Of a DNA stretch of 64,000 bases, positions 49,801 to 62,375 are shown piece by piece (the first letter of the stretch is position 1; each line of letters begins with the position of its first letter). The DNA lies in the NCBI GenBank assembly GCA_010015655.1, contig ML976658.1, forward strand, positions 426,627 to 490,626. Reading direction: 5' to 3'. The notes below the pieces were generated by a model that was given only the letters and a program-made list of their open reading frames with translations, made no database searches and was not told the DNA's origin. The translations under genes and the position numbers were made by a program. Origin of the DNA: Bimuria novae-zelandiae CBS 107.79 (Eukaryota; Ascomycota; Dothideomycetes; Pleosporales; Didymosphaeriaceae).

Positions 49801-50589
49801 ACTACTCGTCTTTGCTTCGCAGTTATGGGTGCATCTTTGCTCTTCTTCCTTGAGGCTGGAGGGGGTGTCGTCTTTGCAGACCCTTTCTTTTTAGCCATCT
49901 CAGCTTTTTCTTTTCTGAGCTTCTCTCGCTTCATCCACCGGCGCTCTTTAGCAGCTTGAGCCTTCGTCTTGGCTTCTTTAACCAAGGCTCGGTTTCTGCG
50001 GCACAGCTGATTGTGTCGGGATACCCCCATCTTATCACGCTCCTCTTTCCATTGTCGGACCATCACTTCCAGAGTGTTGGACTTTGGCTCCCATGAGCAC
50101 CTAGTAGCCGGTTAGTTCAGGTTTAAAATTTAGCATCAACATTGCCGTGGGTCTTGGCGTCATCGCAGCCACTCCAAGCCACGGCATAACACAGTACAAG
50201 AACGCTGTGATTGTCCAGAACTCAACGATTTCAAAAAGCTGAAGCTCAGCGGGTGTACCGCACAAGCAGTCCCGACTGAACGGCCACTCACGAACACGTG
50301 TGAGGTGGTTGACTGGCGAGTGTCTCAACATTGTAGTATAACATCTGTGCCCGTTCCGCTGTTTTTTAGTGCACGCAAAAGTGCCAACTTACTTGTGAAG
50401 GGGATAGTCGGCATACTTCAGCAGATACTGCACATTTTGCGTCTCTTCGTTGACACGTCGGGCGAGGATCTCATCAACATCTAACTCGGAGCTGCTATCA
50501 TGTATGCTGCTTTCGCTCGATTCAAGAGATGACCCGACCTCGGAAGTATATGCAGCGGCTTCCCGCTGAGCTTCCAGCTGAGACAACAT
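46863..50589 (-). CDS. Chromodomain protein with five CCCH zinc fingers (heterochromatin-type), crossed by an assembly gap
   Basis: Exons on the minus strand: 50,393-50,589; 49,742-50,100; 49,673 down into the gap; last exon 46,863-47,283. A chromodomain (about residues 36-86) crosses the 292-bp first intron ('QYLLKYADYPLHK', then 'CSWEPKSNTLEVMV'). Charged, Lys-rich sequence follows. Intron 2 (49,674-49,741, GTAAGA...AAG) links it in frame to a region with five C-x7/8/9-C-x5/6-C-x3-H fingers, e.g. 'CFDWKHGNSCKFTAERCKFLH' without its last residue, 'CYWWFFEDSCKKTADDCHYA'. A C-terminal domain starts near 'NALVLYDTEEHDAKHELITR'. The gap 47,340-47,474 and an unseen donor leave part of the C-terminus unknown. 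The first aromatic cage position of the chromodomain looks like Leu; the other two are Tyr and Trp. Likely a nuclear chromatin reader. Confidence 0.83.
47340..47474. other. Assembly gap (135 N)
   Basis: Run of N inside the chromodomain/CCCH gene. The sequence on both sides fits the same protein, so the gap hides a short stretch of exon and probably an intron donor. Confidence 1.
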
Positions 50590-51214
50590 GCTGGGCGGCG
50601 CGGCCGCGACTCCAAGGAGGAATCGATGCCAGTGACTTCTTCAGACTTTGGAACTTGTCAACGCCTGCGACAAGTTGTATATGTCATGTGCCGACGTGGA
50701 AGCAGAGCACTCACATATGTGGTCCTGGGGAAGGAACGTGATTGGCTGAACGCGTCAAGCCAGCAGGTGGCGAGTGCGGCGTAGAGTTAGCTGCTGAACC
50801 GCCCGGCAAACTGAAGTTGAGAGAACAGTGCGAGCGTTGCAGGTGAGCGGAGGAAGTAAACGAACTGCGGGGTGGCTCAACGGTAGATTTTACTTATTCA
50901 CGTTTCCAACTGATTGCCCAACTGTATCTCAGAAGGAGCGACGGCAGCGCTAGCGCGGTCACGTGTGCCGCCCGCATTCGTACAATGTGACAGGCCGCCG
51001 CATAAGCTCCTGCCTTCAAACGAGGCGAGGCAGCCAAATAACTACAACCCGACTCCGACGAACCCGCCTGCACTGCACCACTACATATAACTGTGAACTC
51101 CTCGTATCCGCTGCTTTTCTCTTCCACGACTGCTCTACTGTCTATCGACCGCACCCCGCGAAGCCTCCCCACCGCTACTTGTACACTGCGCACCCGCCTG
51201 CGTCAACGGCAGCC
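50590..51214. promoter_or_regulatory. Divergent promoter region of the chromodomain and Rab11 genes
   Basis: 625 bp between two head-to-head start codons. It includes a CACGTG-type box at about 50,960 (GTCACGTGTGCC) and a pyrimidine-rich leader before the Rab gene. A short tRNA A-box-like stretch at about 50,870 has no matching B box. Confidence 0.4.
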
Positions 51215-52082
<868 letters not shown>

Positions 52083-53286
52083 GCCCCTTTATGTGTCCCG
52101 CTTTCACGATTCCCACCTCCGTTTCTGCGAGCTCGAGGTGCCCGCATTGAATACCAGCTCGCGGCAACGCTCACGTGTCATACGAACAAAGGTCTGTCGG
52201 CGTCTTTGCGGAAGTTTAGGGATTGCGTACACGGATGTTCGCTCTTATTACCATGACACGTATGCTTCCCTGTGCAAATGTTGCGTGGTTTCTGGGTTCC
52301 TTGATCAGCTTTCCTTGCGTTGCATGTGTGCGGGGGCCTTATTTCTATCTCGGTGACAGTAATGCTGAAGGCTGCTGTATGATCAATTACAATGGACAGC
52401 TTATAGCTTGACTACATAATGTCCTGCGGTTTAATAGATTGTCATCTTTATCGTTTGTACGCGAGTTCGTGTGTAGTAGACTTTGATAAGCGAATATTCT
52501 AATCATCACCAACGGTCCTACCTAATAATATGTATCTTAGATGCTCTCGTGCTTAAGCGTGGATGGCCCTACGTGGCCGAACAACATTCCTAATGGGTGT
52601 ACCGAGCGAACATATATGCGACACGCCGATCTGGTATCGGGACGCATACTGTAGATGTTTACAGTTTACACGCATACACTACACGCGGGCACCAACGCTC
52701 TGCCCACACTCATCCGCGCGCACAGTCCCCAAAAACGGCGGTATCCTATCGCATCGCGGCCCCCGTCCTCACGTAACACCCCCCGTAATGTAGGACGTTT
52801 CTTTATCACGCCCCTGCGTTATCAAGGGGCGCACGCTGCACACGCGACAATGGCGCGCGGAAACCGCATGACGCACGAGGCTTCTGCCGCGCCCGGACGG
52901 CTAGTGTCCTTATCGCGCGCCGGGTTGGATGCTCATTCTGGGCCAGCCCAGCTGTGATGGTGGCCGAGAAGAGCCCGCGCGCGAGTCTTTATCTTGCGCG
53001 GAGGGCCTGTCGCATGCGCGTACTTATAGCACGGAGGTGTTGCACTTAAAAGGTACTTTTTTTGCTTTTCGCATACCTAAGGCATTGAGGTAGAGGATTG
53101 TGTCTACGTCTGGATTGGGAGTGTGAACTGCGAAGGTTAGTGGAGTCGGTCCGAGGGCTTCCCCGCAGATTTTCAGCCCGTGGGTTCTGACCGTGCGACA
53201 GTCATAGCTGGATTGATAACGACGTGGTCGCTTTTGGAGACCATATAAGAGTTGGAATTAGCAAGAGAAGGTTAAGGTTAGAGAAT
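52083..53286. other. Intergenic, 1.2 kb, no gene recognised
   Basis: Rab gene 3' region and the permease promoter. Only short frames without motifs. Confidence 0.5.
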
Positions 53287-55221
53287 ATGGCGAGTATGGA
53301 GGTTACGCATCGGAAGGGATCGGTGAGGCAGGGATCGGTTGACGCGGCGGCGGATGCGCAGCTCGCGAAGATGGGGTACCAGTCTGAGTTGCCGCGGAAT
53401 CTGAGCATGCTGAGTGTTTTGGGACTGTGAGTGGATGAGTTCTCTTTTTTGAAACGGTGGGCTCTTCTGGGTGACTGGTGAGAGTAAGCGGTAGAACATC
53501 GGGAGAGGCATAGTATACACCAGAGACGCAGAAACTGGTGTGATCTTCGGTCGAAAGATATAAGAGTCAGATATGTTTTGGAACGAAACTAACACAAAAA
53601 AGGTCCTTCGCCATCATGGCCGTTCCCTTCGGTCTATCCACCACGATGTACATCACCCTCACAGACGGTCAATCTGTGACCATCCTCTGGGGCTGGGTTC
53701 TCGTTTCCCTCATCTCGCTCTCCATCGCCGCCTCTCTCGCCGAAATCTGCGCCGTCTACCCTACCGCCGGCGGCGTCTACTACTGGTCCGCTATGCTCTC
53801 AACCCGAAAGTACGCACCCGTAGCCTCCTGGGTGACAGGGTGGCTGACCCTCGTCGGAAACTGGACCGTTACGCTTTCTATCAACTTCTCTGGCGGACAG
53901 CTCATCCTCAGCGCCATCAGTCTGTGGAATGAAGACTTCGTCGCCAATGAGTGGCAGACGATTCTGATGTTTTGGGCTGTCATGTTGGTGTGCATGCTGG
54001 TTAATATCTTTGGAGCAAAGTATTTAGACTTGATTAACAAGATTTGCATCTATTGGACAGCGGCAAGTGTGGTCATTATTTTGATCACGCTGTTGAGTAT
54101 GGCGGATGAGAAGAGGAGCGGCGAATTTGTGTTTGCACATTATGATGCTTCGGCGTCGGGATGGTGAGTACATCTTATTCTCTGGATGTGATCTGTGACC
54201 ATGTATCTCGTATCTTGGGTCTACTCAAGGCACAATATGTGGTCTAAAGTTAGCTCATTGTCGGAAACGTGCTGACCAACATAGGCCGTCCGGATGGGCG
54301 TTTTTCGTCGGATTGCTGCAAGCTGCCTACACATTGACGGGTTACGGCATGGTAGCAGCCATGTGCGAAGAGGTGCAGAATCCCGAACGCGAAGTTCCCA
54401 AAGCCATCGTTTTGTCTGTCGCAGCGGCCGGTGTAACGGGCATAATCTATCTGATCCCGATTCTTTTCGTGCTCCCCGACATTCAGATGCTCCTGGATGT
54501 CGCCAACGGACAGCCTATCGGCTTGCTCTTCAAGACGGTCACTGGTTCAGCGGCCGGCGGTTTCGGCCTCTTGTTCCTCATCCTTGGAATCCTGTTCTTC
54601 GCAGGAACGGGTGCTTTGACAGCTGCGTCTCGATGCACATATGCTTTCGCACGCGACGGCGCCATTCCGGGCTCTCGGCTGTGGATGCGAGTTGACAAGC
54701 GTTTCGACATTCCTCTCTGGGCACTTGTCCTCTCCACAGTCGTGGATTGTCTTCTCGGTTTGATTTACTTCGGCTCGTCGGCAGCCTTCAACTCCTTCAC
54801 CGGCGTCGCCACGATCTGTCTCTCTACCTCGTACGGCATGCCCATCCTGATCTCGGTAATTCGCGGACGCCGCGCTGTGAAGAACTCGAGCTTCAGTCTC
54901 GGACGCTTCGGCTATTTCATCAACGTTGCGATGTTGTGTTGGATCTGCCTTGCGGTTGTATTGTTCTGCATGCCGGTCAGCCTTCCCGTCGAGGCTGCAA
55001 GCATGAACTATGCCTCGGTCGTCTTTGCCGGATTCGCGAGCATCAGTCTGATCTGGTACTTCATCCGTGGTAGGAAGGACTTCAAGGGACCGCCAGTGCC
55101 GCAGGATGTTGCGCCAGGAGAGGAATTCGGCGTCGTGGGCGTGGAGAAGGCGGACTTGGAAGGAGCGTCGCCTGTCAACAGCGCGGATAAAGTCGCAAAT
55201 GAGGAGGGACAGAAGTTGTAG
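53287..55221 (+). CDS. GABA/amino-acid permease, APC superfamily
   Basis: Plasma-membrane transporter, probably for GABA or a related amino acid or choline. Three exons (53,287-53,426; 53,603-54,163; 54,285-55,221), 545 residues. A hydrophilic N-terminus with 'GYQSELPRNLSMLSVLGLSF' leads into the first helix, 'SFAIMAVPFGLSTTMYITL', as in fungal GABA permeases. Roughly twelve hydrophobic segments follow. The motif 'YTLTGYGMVAAMCEEVQNPE' matches the conserved helix-6/loop region of the family (E-x2-NP), and 'VPKAIVLSV' continues it. The C-terminus is acidic. The GABA transaminase lies 7 kb away on the same strand. A pogo transposon begins 26 bp after the stop codon, so the native 3' untranslated region is interrupted. 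Confidence 0.93.
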
Positions 55222-55247
55222 GATTTACAGGGGCTGTTGTCTGTATA

Positions 55248-57037
55248 AGCTAGCCGATACGTAAGCTGGCCACCCGGGTAAGCTGGCCACCCCACCAAAA
55301 CGCGACACCTGCACAAAACACGCCACATCTCTCCACAACGCTTATCAATATGGACGCCCGTAAGCATGCTATACAATCAGCTATCAGAGATTTTAATGCA
55401 GGCATTTATTCTAGTCATCGCGCTGCGGCTACCGCGTACGGTATTCCTCGATCGACCCTATCGACGCGCATCAATGGCGTACAAAACCGACGCGTCAGTC
55501 ACCAACACCGGCAGCGTCTGACTCCTCTATAGGAGGACTTCCTAGTAGAATGGATCCTTGAAGAAGACGCACGCGCCTGCCCTCCCTCACACGCTCGCGC
55601 TCGAGAAATGGCCAATCGAATTCTACGTATGAATGGCGACAACCAGCCTATTGGCAAGCTCTGGCTCTCACACTTCCTCCGGCGCCAGCCACGCGTTGCC
55701 TCTGTAGTCGGCAGAAAGCTAGAGGCTCAGAGAGCTGATGCAGCGACACCAGAGCAGCTACGCGCGTTCCTAGAGCTCTACGAACAGACTCGACGGCGGC
55801 TCAACATACGGGTGGAGAACACATACAATATGGATGAGACTGGCATTGCCCTAGGGGTATGTACCAACACCAGAGTACTCTCTAGTAGTCAGAAGAAGAA
55901 GGCTTATGTTCGCTCTCCAGAGAATCGCCAGTGGGTCTCTATAATCGAGTGTGTATCGGCGACAGGGCGGAAGCTACGCTGTGCGGTCATCTTCAAGGGC
56001 CAGAGCCTACAGACAACATGGTTCTCCTCGTCCCACGTACCTGACTGGATCTACACTACCTCTGAGAACGGATGGACGTCAAAAGCGATAGGTGTTGAGT
56101 GGCTACAGCGCATATTCATACCTGAGACGGCTGTATCTGATGGCCAGCACAGGCTCCTCATCCTCGACGGTCACGGCAGCCATATTGATATAGACTTCCT
56201 GTGGCTCTGCAAGCTGCATCGTATACAGCTCCTATATCTACCTGCGCACACTTCACACGTCCTACAGCCTCTCGATCTCGCTCCTTTCTCTGTGATCAAG
56301 TCTAGCTACAGGCGTCAGATCCAGGAGCTCGCATCACTCGACGACGCTGCGCCTGTCAAGAAGGAGCGCTTTATCACCTGCTATCATCAAGCTAGGGAGG
56401 AAGGCTTCACAGAGCGTGTAATTCGAGCTGGCTGGCAGGCATCTGGTATCTGCCCATTCAACATCAATCACGTGCTCAGCTCGTCGCAGGTCTCTCAGAG
56501 GCCTACTACGCCTACACGTCAGCAGCAGCCTCAGCAGCAGCTCCAGAGCTTCCTCTCTACTCCCCAGGGCCCTCACGATCTCTATATAGCGCAGCGCAGC
56601 GTCCAGAGCGTCGAGAATCCAGGTCGTACGACCCGGCTACTCCTACAGAAAGCAGGTAAGGCTCTAGCAGCTGCAAATGCTAGAGCTGCAGGCCTAGAAG
56701 CAGAGAAAAGACGACTTGAGCAGCAGCTAGAGATATCTACCTCTCAGCGTCAGCGTAAGCGCGTTCGAGTAGACCTAAATCAACGCTTTGCAGAGGTAGA
56801 GAGTATCAGGGAGGCTATGCGCGCAGCCGAGGCTTCAGCAGTTCAACCACGTAGATCTACTGTATCAAGCACCTCAGAAGCAGCTGCTAGAGCTACAGTA
56901 GCTGCAGCGCTTGAATCTATGTGTAGTCAATGTCAATCATAAGAAGCGTTGTTGAGAAATCGTGTGTTTTGTGCAGGTGTCGTGTTTTGGTGGGGTGGCC
57001 AGCTTACCCGGGTGGCCAGCTTACGTATCGGCTAGCT
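55248..57037 (+). mobile_element. pogo/Fot1-type DNA transposon, copy 2 (1,790 bp)
   Basis: Inverted repeats start AGCTAGCCGATACGTAAG, and the two ends match for about 60 bp before small differences appear; flanked by TA (55,246-55,247; 57,038-57,039). Each terminal repeat contains GTAAGCTGGCCACCC twice with a 17-bp period, plus a related TAAGCTAGCC at the very tip. It has exactly the length of copy 1, but the terminal sequence differs beyond the first seven bases. It carries one transposase gene. Confidence 0.93.
55350..56942 (+). pseudogene. pogo-type DDE transposase, one TAG codon
   Basis: 530 codons from ATG 55,350 to TAA 56,940-56,942, interrupted only by TAG at 55,530-55,532, where copy 1 has CAA (Gln) in 'LTPLQEDF'. 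Domains as in copy 1: psq-type HTH (about 5-45), CENP-B-type HTH (about 58-125), DDE core with 'NMDETG', 'ILDGHGSHID' and 'HTSHVLQPLDLAPF', then a Gln-rich linker and coiled coil. The first 60 residues match copy 1 at roughly two thirds of positions, the remainder at over 90 percent. The next in-frame ATG (55,608) would drop the psq domain and part of the CENP-B domain. Confidence 0.9.
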
Positions 57038-57039
57038 TA

Positions 57040-57456
57040 GTGTAATGAATGTAGCGGATCGCTTCGTGGCCTCAGCAGGCAAAATTTGTAATTTCCAAGA
57101 ACATACACCAACATCCTTTACCGCATATGTACAGGTGCCAGAAACATCGAGCAGGACTTCCTTGTCTATCGTCGAGAACGCAGCGAGTTGCTCACGACCC
57201 TGCTATAAGCGGAAGGAAAGGGCGCCACAGTTGAGCCACCGCTAACGCAACCACTTCCGCTACGCGACTTCTCGCGCTGCCTGTACGCGTTTGCTACAGC
57301 AGCGTTTCGATGTTGAGTGTCGAACAACATGGCGCCTTAGTAAGACTAAATTTCCCTTTCCTCACTTTCACTCTCATTCTCTTATCAGTATAGCTTTACG
57401 TGGTCGACGTCTCCTCAGCTTAATCAAATCACTCTGTCGCGACACTCACTCACATT
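57040..57456. promoter_or_regulatory. Promoter region of the WD40 protein gene
   Basis: 417 bp between the second pogo element and the WD40 gene start. It contains a CT-rich stretch before the ATG. No gene recognised. Confidence 0.35.
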
Positions 57457-60400
57457 ATGACCAGCTCCGCTGAGGCGCTGATCGACCTGACGCTGGACTC
57501 TGACGACGAACCCAGTCCTGTAGACTCCTCAGTTGCGCATGCGAATCCTCAGCCACAGAAAATGGCTGTGCCCTTACCTGGAAGCGCATCACGCTTTCCT
57601 CAGCAAGCCACCCCTCGATCCCTCCATCCTACTGTCTTCAATCCTACTGCACCGTCGCATAGCTCGAATGACCGATCCATGCTGTTTGCACCAACACCGG
57701 CACAACACCCGCCGATTCCAACCGCGTACACCATGTCGGCTAATTCGAATGCGCCGACAGCAAACGGGACCCATGCTAGTAATGGCTACGTTCCTGTGTT
57801 CAATGATACAACGGCCGGGGGAGGGGCAGGCGACTTCCATATCCCTCAGGCAGAGAAGAGGAGGAAGGTTATGACGAGCACCCCGCCTGCCTCCGCCGAA
57901 TCAAGAGGACCGATACGGAAAGGGGAGGAACCGAAGCAGAAGTTCTACGGGGTAAAAGTTGGGCATGTTCCGGGTGTGTACACGGACTGGAATATGGTCA
58001 AACAACAGATTACAGGCTGCAAAGGGGCTTTGCAGTTTCGTTTCGATACGCGGAAAGAAGCGCAAGCCTTTGTGGACGGTACATTCATGCCGCAGCCAGA
58101 TCGCTCGCAGCTGAGTCGCCCGCAGGTCCTTGCAAACGGCGGCGCACCACCACCACCTGTAGGGTCGCCTCTGGCAAATTCTGGGCTCAGCGCCAAGGGC
58201 AAGCAACCAGCCGCGCCTGCGTATCCAAGGGCCCCTTCGCGACCGGTTGCCACAGCACCAGCTCCCACTGTGAAGCCCGAGTCGAATGGGCTGCAGTCTT
58301 TCAACATGGCTTCGATCACCAGCGGTGTCAATATGCCATTTGCAGGACGCACAGAGGAGCTGTACGCTCCCCGGAAATTGCATCTTGAGAGAATCTCGAA
58401 TACGCCATCTGCTTATCAGGCCGCCAATCCTAGCTCCAGCGGATTAGCGATTGCTCAAAGCTCGACCGACGAGATGGTGGTCGACCAGGACCCCAGTATA
58501 CTGCACCCACAGCTCATGCTTGGCAGACCACCCATGAATAGCAATGCGTCCTCCGCCAGCAATCCATCGATCCAGAATGGTACTGCAACCGAAATTCATT
58601 CTGTGGCTGAGGATCTGTTAGACACACTTTTGGAAGACGACGTTCTCTTGGAGTTGCTTTCGCAAGCTCCTGCGAATGACAAAGTCGCTCTACTCTTGAA
58701 TGCCAGCTCCAGAGGGCAGGCTATGGCACGGAACATTCAATTTCAACCTGCACAAAACAAAGACACTCGTACGGCATCTGCGCCGCAATCTTTGTTCAAC
58801 GCCGGTAGTCCTTCAGCTCCAGCGCGGAGCGACCGAGACAGTGTGTATTCTGATTCGGACACTCCCAATGCGCGTGCTTCACTCTCTAGGAAACAGTCGG
58901 CCAGCAGCGTGCCAGCAGCGCGAAGTGTCATCGCGACCATTGAACAAACTTCTGCACGTCCGAAGTGGACCGGAGGTCTTTCTGAAGCAGAAGCACATTT
59001 GTTGATTTTTCTCAAGGAAGTCAACAAGCTCAGGTGGACCGAAATTACGGAGAAATTCCAAGAGCACTATCCCCACCGCTCGTATGGGGTGCTGCAAACA
59101 AACTACTCGCAGAAGATCAATCGACGCGACAGGACGCAAGATCCGCCGGCGTTGATACTGCCAGCCTGCTATGCCGCAGAAACTCGAATTAGTTGGGATG
59201 AGGTTCATGCTGGTCCCAGCCGACCTAATGACCACTCGAGGCAACGAAAACGTGACGTGGAAATCTTACGAGAACAACTTCGACATCAAACTCAGCCGAG
59301 CGCGTTGCCGGCATGGTCTGCCGCTGTTGAGTCACTTCAGGAACCGTCATCCGGCGCTGAGTCGTCGAGCCTTGCGAAACGTCCCCGGAGAGCTGTGCCT
59401 GTCAAAAACTACACTTGGCCAAAAAGAAACACCCTGCCTAGGGACGAGTCGTTTGATGGCGTTGACCACGATATGCTAGAAAGTGTAGAGGACAGGCTGG
59501 TGCAATCGGAGAGTCCTGAAGACCTCGTCCCAGCACCGGAAAAAGCTATCGCTGTTGACAATGAGCCCTTGTCTGTTGAATTCGAGGAAGACGATGCCTC
59601 TCTCGGTCTTATTACTCAGAGCCGCAACGCTGCCAGCAACCCACAGCACCTTCCATATTTGTCGTCCCCGCAACGTTCTAGCCTTCAAGATGCAACGCGT
59701 GGCTTGGAGTGGGACCAGTTAGTTAGTCGCAACTGGCAAGGCACTCTAATACACGTCGATTTCAGTCCTGCAGAGCTTACCCTTGTGGAGGGAGCACTTA
59801 CACGTCTGGTGGATTCCCCACGTGCACTGCGGGTCCCCGGTCAACAGAGACGCCTGCAAAGGCTATTGAGTGGACTCACTGAACCCAAATTTCTTCGGTT
59901 GACCAATGCACTTCGCTCAAAGCTACCTTCTCGAGACCGCAGAAGTATCGAAGCCTTCCTGTATGATGCTAGGGACGGTCGAATACGCTCTCGAGATCCC
60001 CGTGTTGAAAGAATGGCAGCGGCAAGACCTGATCAATCTTTCAGCTCAGACGCGAAATTGTCTGTTTCGTCAATGATACGACGACGCGAAACAGACGTAC
60101 AATCACATAGAGGGTGGAGCTCGGGTACGAGACCTCTATCGTATCAATTGAAGAACAAAGTGCAAGATTCCCTGGGACCAGTTTCCTCGTACACAGGGGC
60201 TTCAAGCGACGTACATGCCGTTGCCTGGTCGATAGATGGACAGTGCTTTGCCGCCGGTGCCATCTGCGTTGACGATCCTCACTCCCTGCAATATAACCGA
60301 TCCAACAACCTTCTGTACGGCGATGTCTCTTACAACACTATCAACGAGTTAGGAAAGCATCACGTCATGCGACCAAAACCTGAGTCAGGTCCCAATTCCA

Positions 60401-62375
60401 CCCACGCAATGTATTCATCGCAGGATCCGAAACTCTACAAAACCGTTACGTCAGTCGCTTTCTCGCCAAATGGAAGATATCTTTTCTCTAGTGGGTACGA
60501 CCAAAACGTGGCGGTATGGGAGACGAAGTATGATGGCTCGCAACCGACAGAACTAGTGGCGCTCCATCACAAAGCCGAGGTGACCATGATGACTGTCAAC
60601 AGTGTGGGTGTGCTGGCAACCGGCACTGAGAAATGCACAGGCAACGCCGTCAAGGTGATACGTCTAAACGATGATGACCCCTCAGAGGCGCCAGCCACTA
60701 TCAACTTCCAATCGGCGAAAGCCTCTGAGCGGCTAGACATGAAAATAAAACCGATAGCGCTTCACTTCTCCCCCAGATACGAGAATTTCTTGCTGGGAGG
60801 TTTCGGCGCCTCTGCACGCCAGGATGGCAGGGATATCGCCGGCGACATCTGCTTGTGGGACATTGATGGGCAAGCGACGCTCAGCATATGGGGCTCAGGA
60901 AAGAATGTCTTCGACCTGTCCTTCCATCCGAGGCAACGGTGGTTTGCAGTAGGAACCGTTGCCGGCCAGAATACCAACCGTGGTACGCGCTCGACTGTCC
61001 GATTGTATGACGAGCACAATGGAGGGCAGCACAGCAAGTTCAGTATGTCCATGGAGCTCGAGTGCCGAGCGCAGGATATCAACGACGTGGTTTGGTGGTA
61101 AGTATTTCGTTTTCGTTGTTACCACATAATGCTAATTATTCTAGTCCCGGTGATGACTTTTTGCTCGCTGCAGGATGCACCAGCGGACGAGCCTATGTCT
61201 GGGACGTCCGTAATCCGAACCATTTCTTGCGTGAGCTCGCCCATGGCAGTTCACTGATGCCGCTCGACGAAGACATTGACCGCGAGCTTACAGACACGGG
61301 CGTTCGTTTCCTTACCTGGGGCGACAACGCAACGAGACTCTATACTGGCTCATCTGACGGTGTCGTCAAAGTCTGGAACGTAGTCCGATCTGAAGAGGAG
61401 ACGTTTGTAAAGGACCTTATCACCCTAGATTCCGGTATCATGTCTGGGGCCTTTAGTCCCGATCGGAGTCGGCTCTTGTTGGGCGAGGTTAACGGTTCTG
61501 TCAATGTTCTGGAAGTTGGCCGGGACGACTGCTCCCTCAAAGATGCTGAGAAAATGAGGTTCATTCCCTACAACGGGGATTTCGACGACATGCAATCCAC
61601 TCAATCTACAACAGCGGCGGACATGGACTCTGGTTTTGCCACCGCAAAAGATTTACTTGAGACTGGGCAGATGGTGACTGTGCCGATGGGAGGGCTGCCA
61701 ATTCGCCAAGCGGTGCAAGGCCCTGCCTATGCGGGTCCCTTTGATACGGGTGTTGACGCACCATTCTTGCGCGAACAAGCACTCGAAATGCAGCTGAAGA
61801 TGGCCGAAACACCGGCCTCTCACTGCTCGATCCCCACGTGTCAAGAGGCTGTCTCCAAGATCACAAGCGAAGAGAGTGGCGATTCCGGGCGCAGCGCTGA
61901 CCGCATCCCTGATGCATTGCGGTTGCAGTGGGAAACTCCGCCCTCGCATCTTGCAGCTGTCCCGGGTAAGACGCATTGCTCGAACTGTGGCCGGACTGCT
62001 CGGCCGTCCCCTTCTTCCGATGAGGTATTCTGCGAGCGCTGCGCTTTCTCGTGCTTCCGCTGCGGTGCCATAAACCAGATTGCGGCTTCCACGGAGATAA
62101 TCCAATGTTATGGATGCGAATGTGTTTGGGATATCGGGGCTTTGGGCTATGATTTGGTCCCAACTGACAAACCTGGCTGGGCTCATAGCGCAACAGCTGC
62201 GAATTTCTCCGGGGTCCCCCGCCTCGACGGGTACAGCCGAGAGTTGCGAGAGGCGAGGCGAGAGGCGAAATCTCCACTGTGTGAGAGTAAGACCAGCTTC
62301 GGTGACGAGATGAACGCGTTGACGGATTATTACTTCTCGCTAGCAATTGATCGACCGGAGTCACCGCCACTTTGA
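57457..62375 (+). CDS. Large WD40 protein with SUMO-interacting-like motif, RNase H1 N-terminal-like domain, SANT-like segment and Cys-rich C-terminus
   Basis: Two exons (57,457-61,097; 61,145-62,375; 47-bp intron) give 1,623 residues. In order: 'ALIDLTLDSDDE' (residues about 7-18), a hydrophobic core followed by acids as in SUMO-interacting motifs; disordered stretch; 'FYGVKVGHVPGVYTDWNMVK', then 'GALQFRFDTRKEAQAFVDG' (about 162-207), which matches the RNase H1 N-terminal/viroplasmin fold that binds RNA-DNA hybrids; disordered stretch; 'WTGGLSEAEAHLLIFLKEVN', then 'RWTEITEKFQEHYPHRS' (about 504-560), SANT/Myb-like; WD40 repeats from about 910 to 1,340 ('VTSVAFSPNGRYLFSSGYD', 'GRAYVWDVRNPNHFL'); and a C-terminal cluster with CxxC pairs ('CSNCGR', 'CERCAFSCFRCGA', 'CYGCEC', about 1,490-1,545). 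No catalytic RNase H domain. Function unknown; a nuclear role is inferred. Confidence 0.88.

Noticed and set aside
49590..50066. Separate gene ending at 49,590 (chromodomain half only)
   Set aside because: The GTAAGA donor at 49,741 and AAG acceptor at 49,674 join it in frame with the CCCH-finger half; the short tail before 49,590 is intron and out-of-frame sequence.
50865..50940. Possible tRNA start (GGGGTGGCTCAACGGTAGA)
   Set aside because: Resembles an A box only; no B box or acceptor-stem pairing follows at the right distance.
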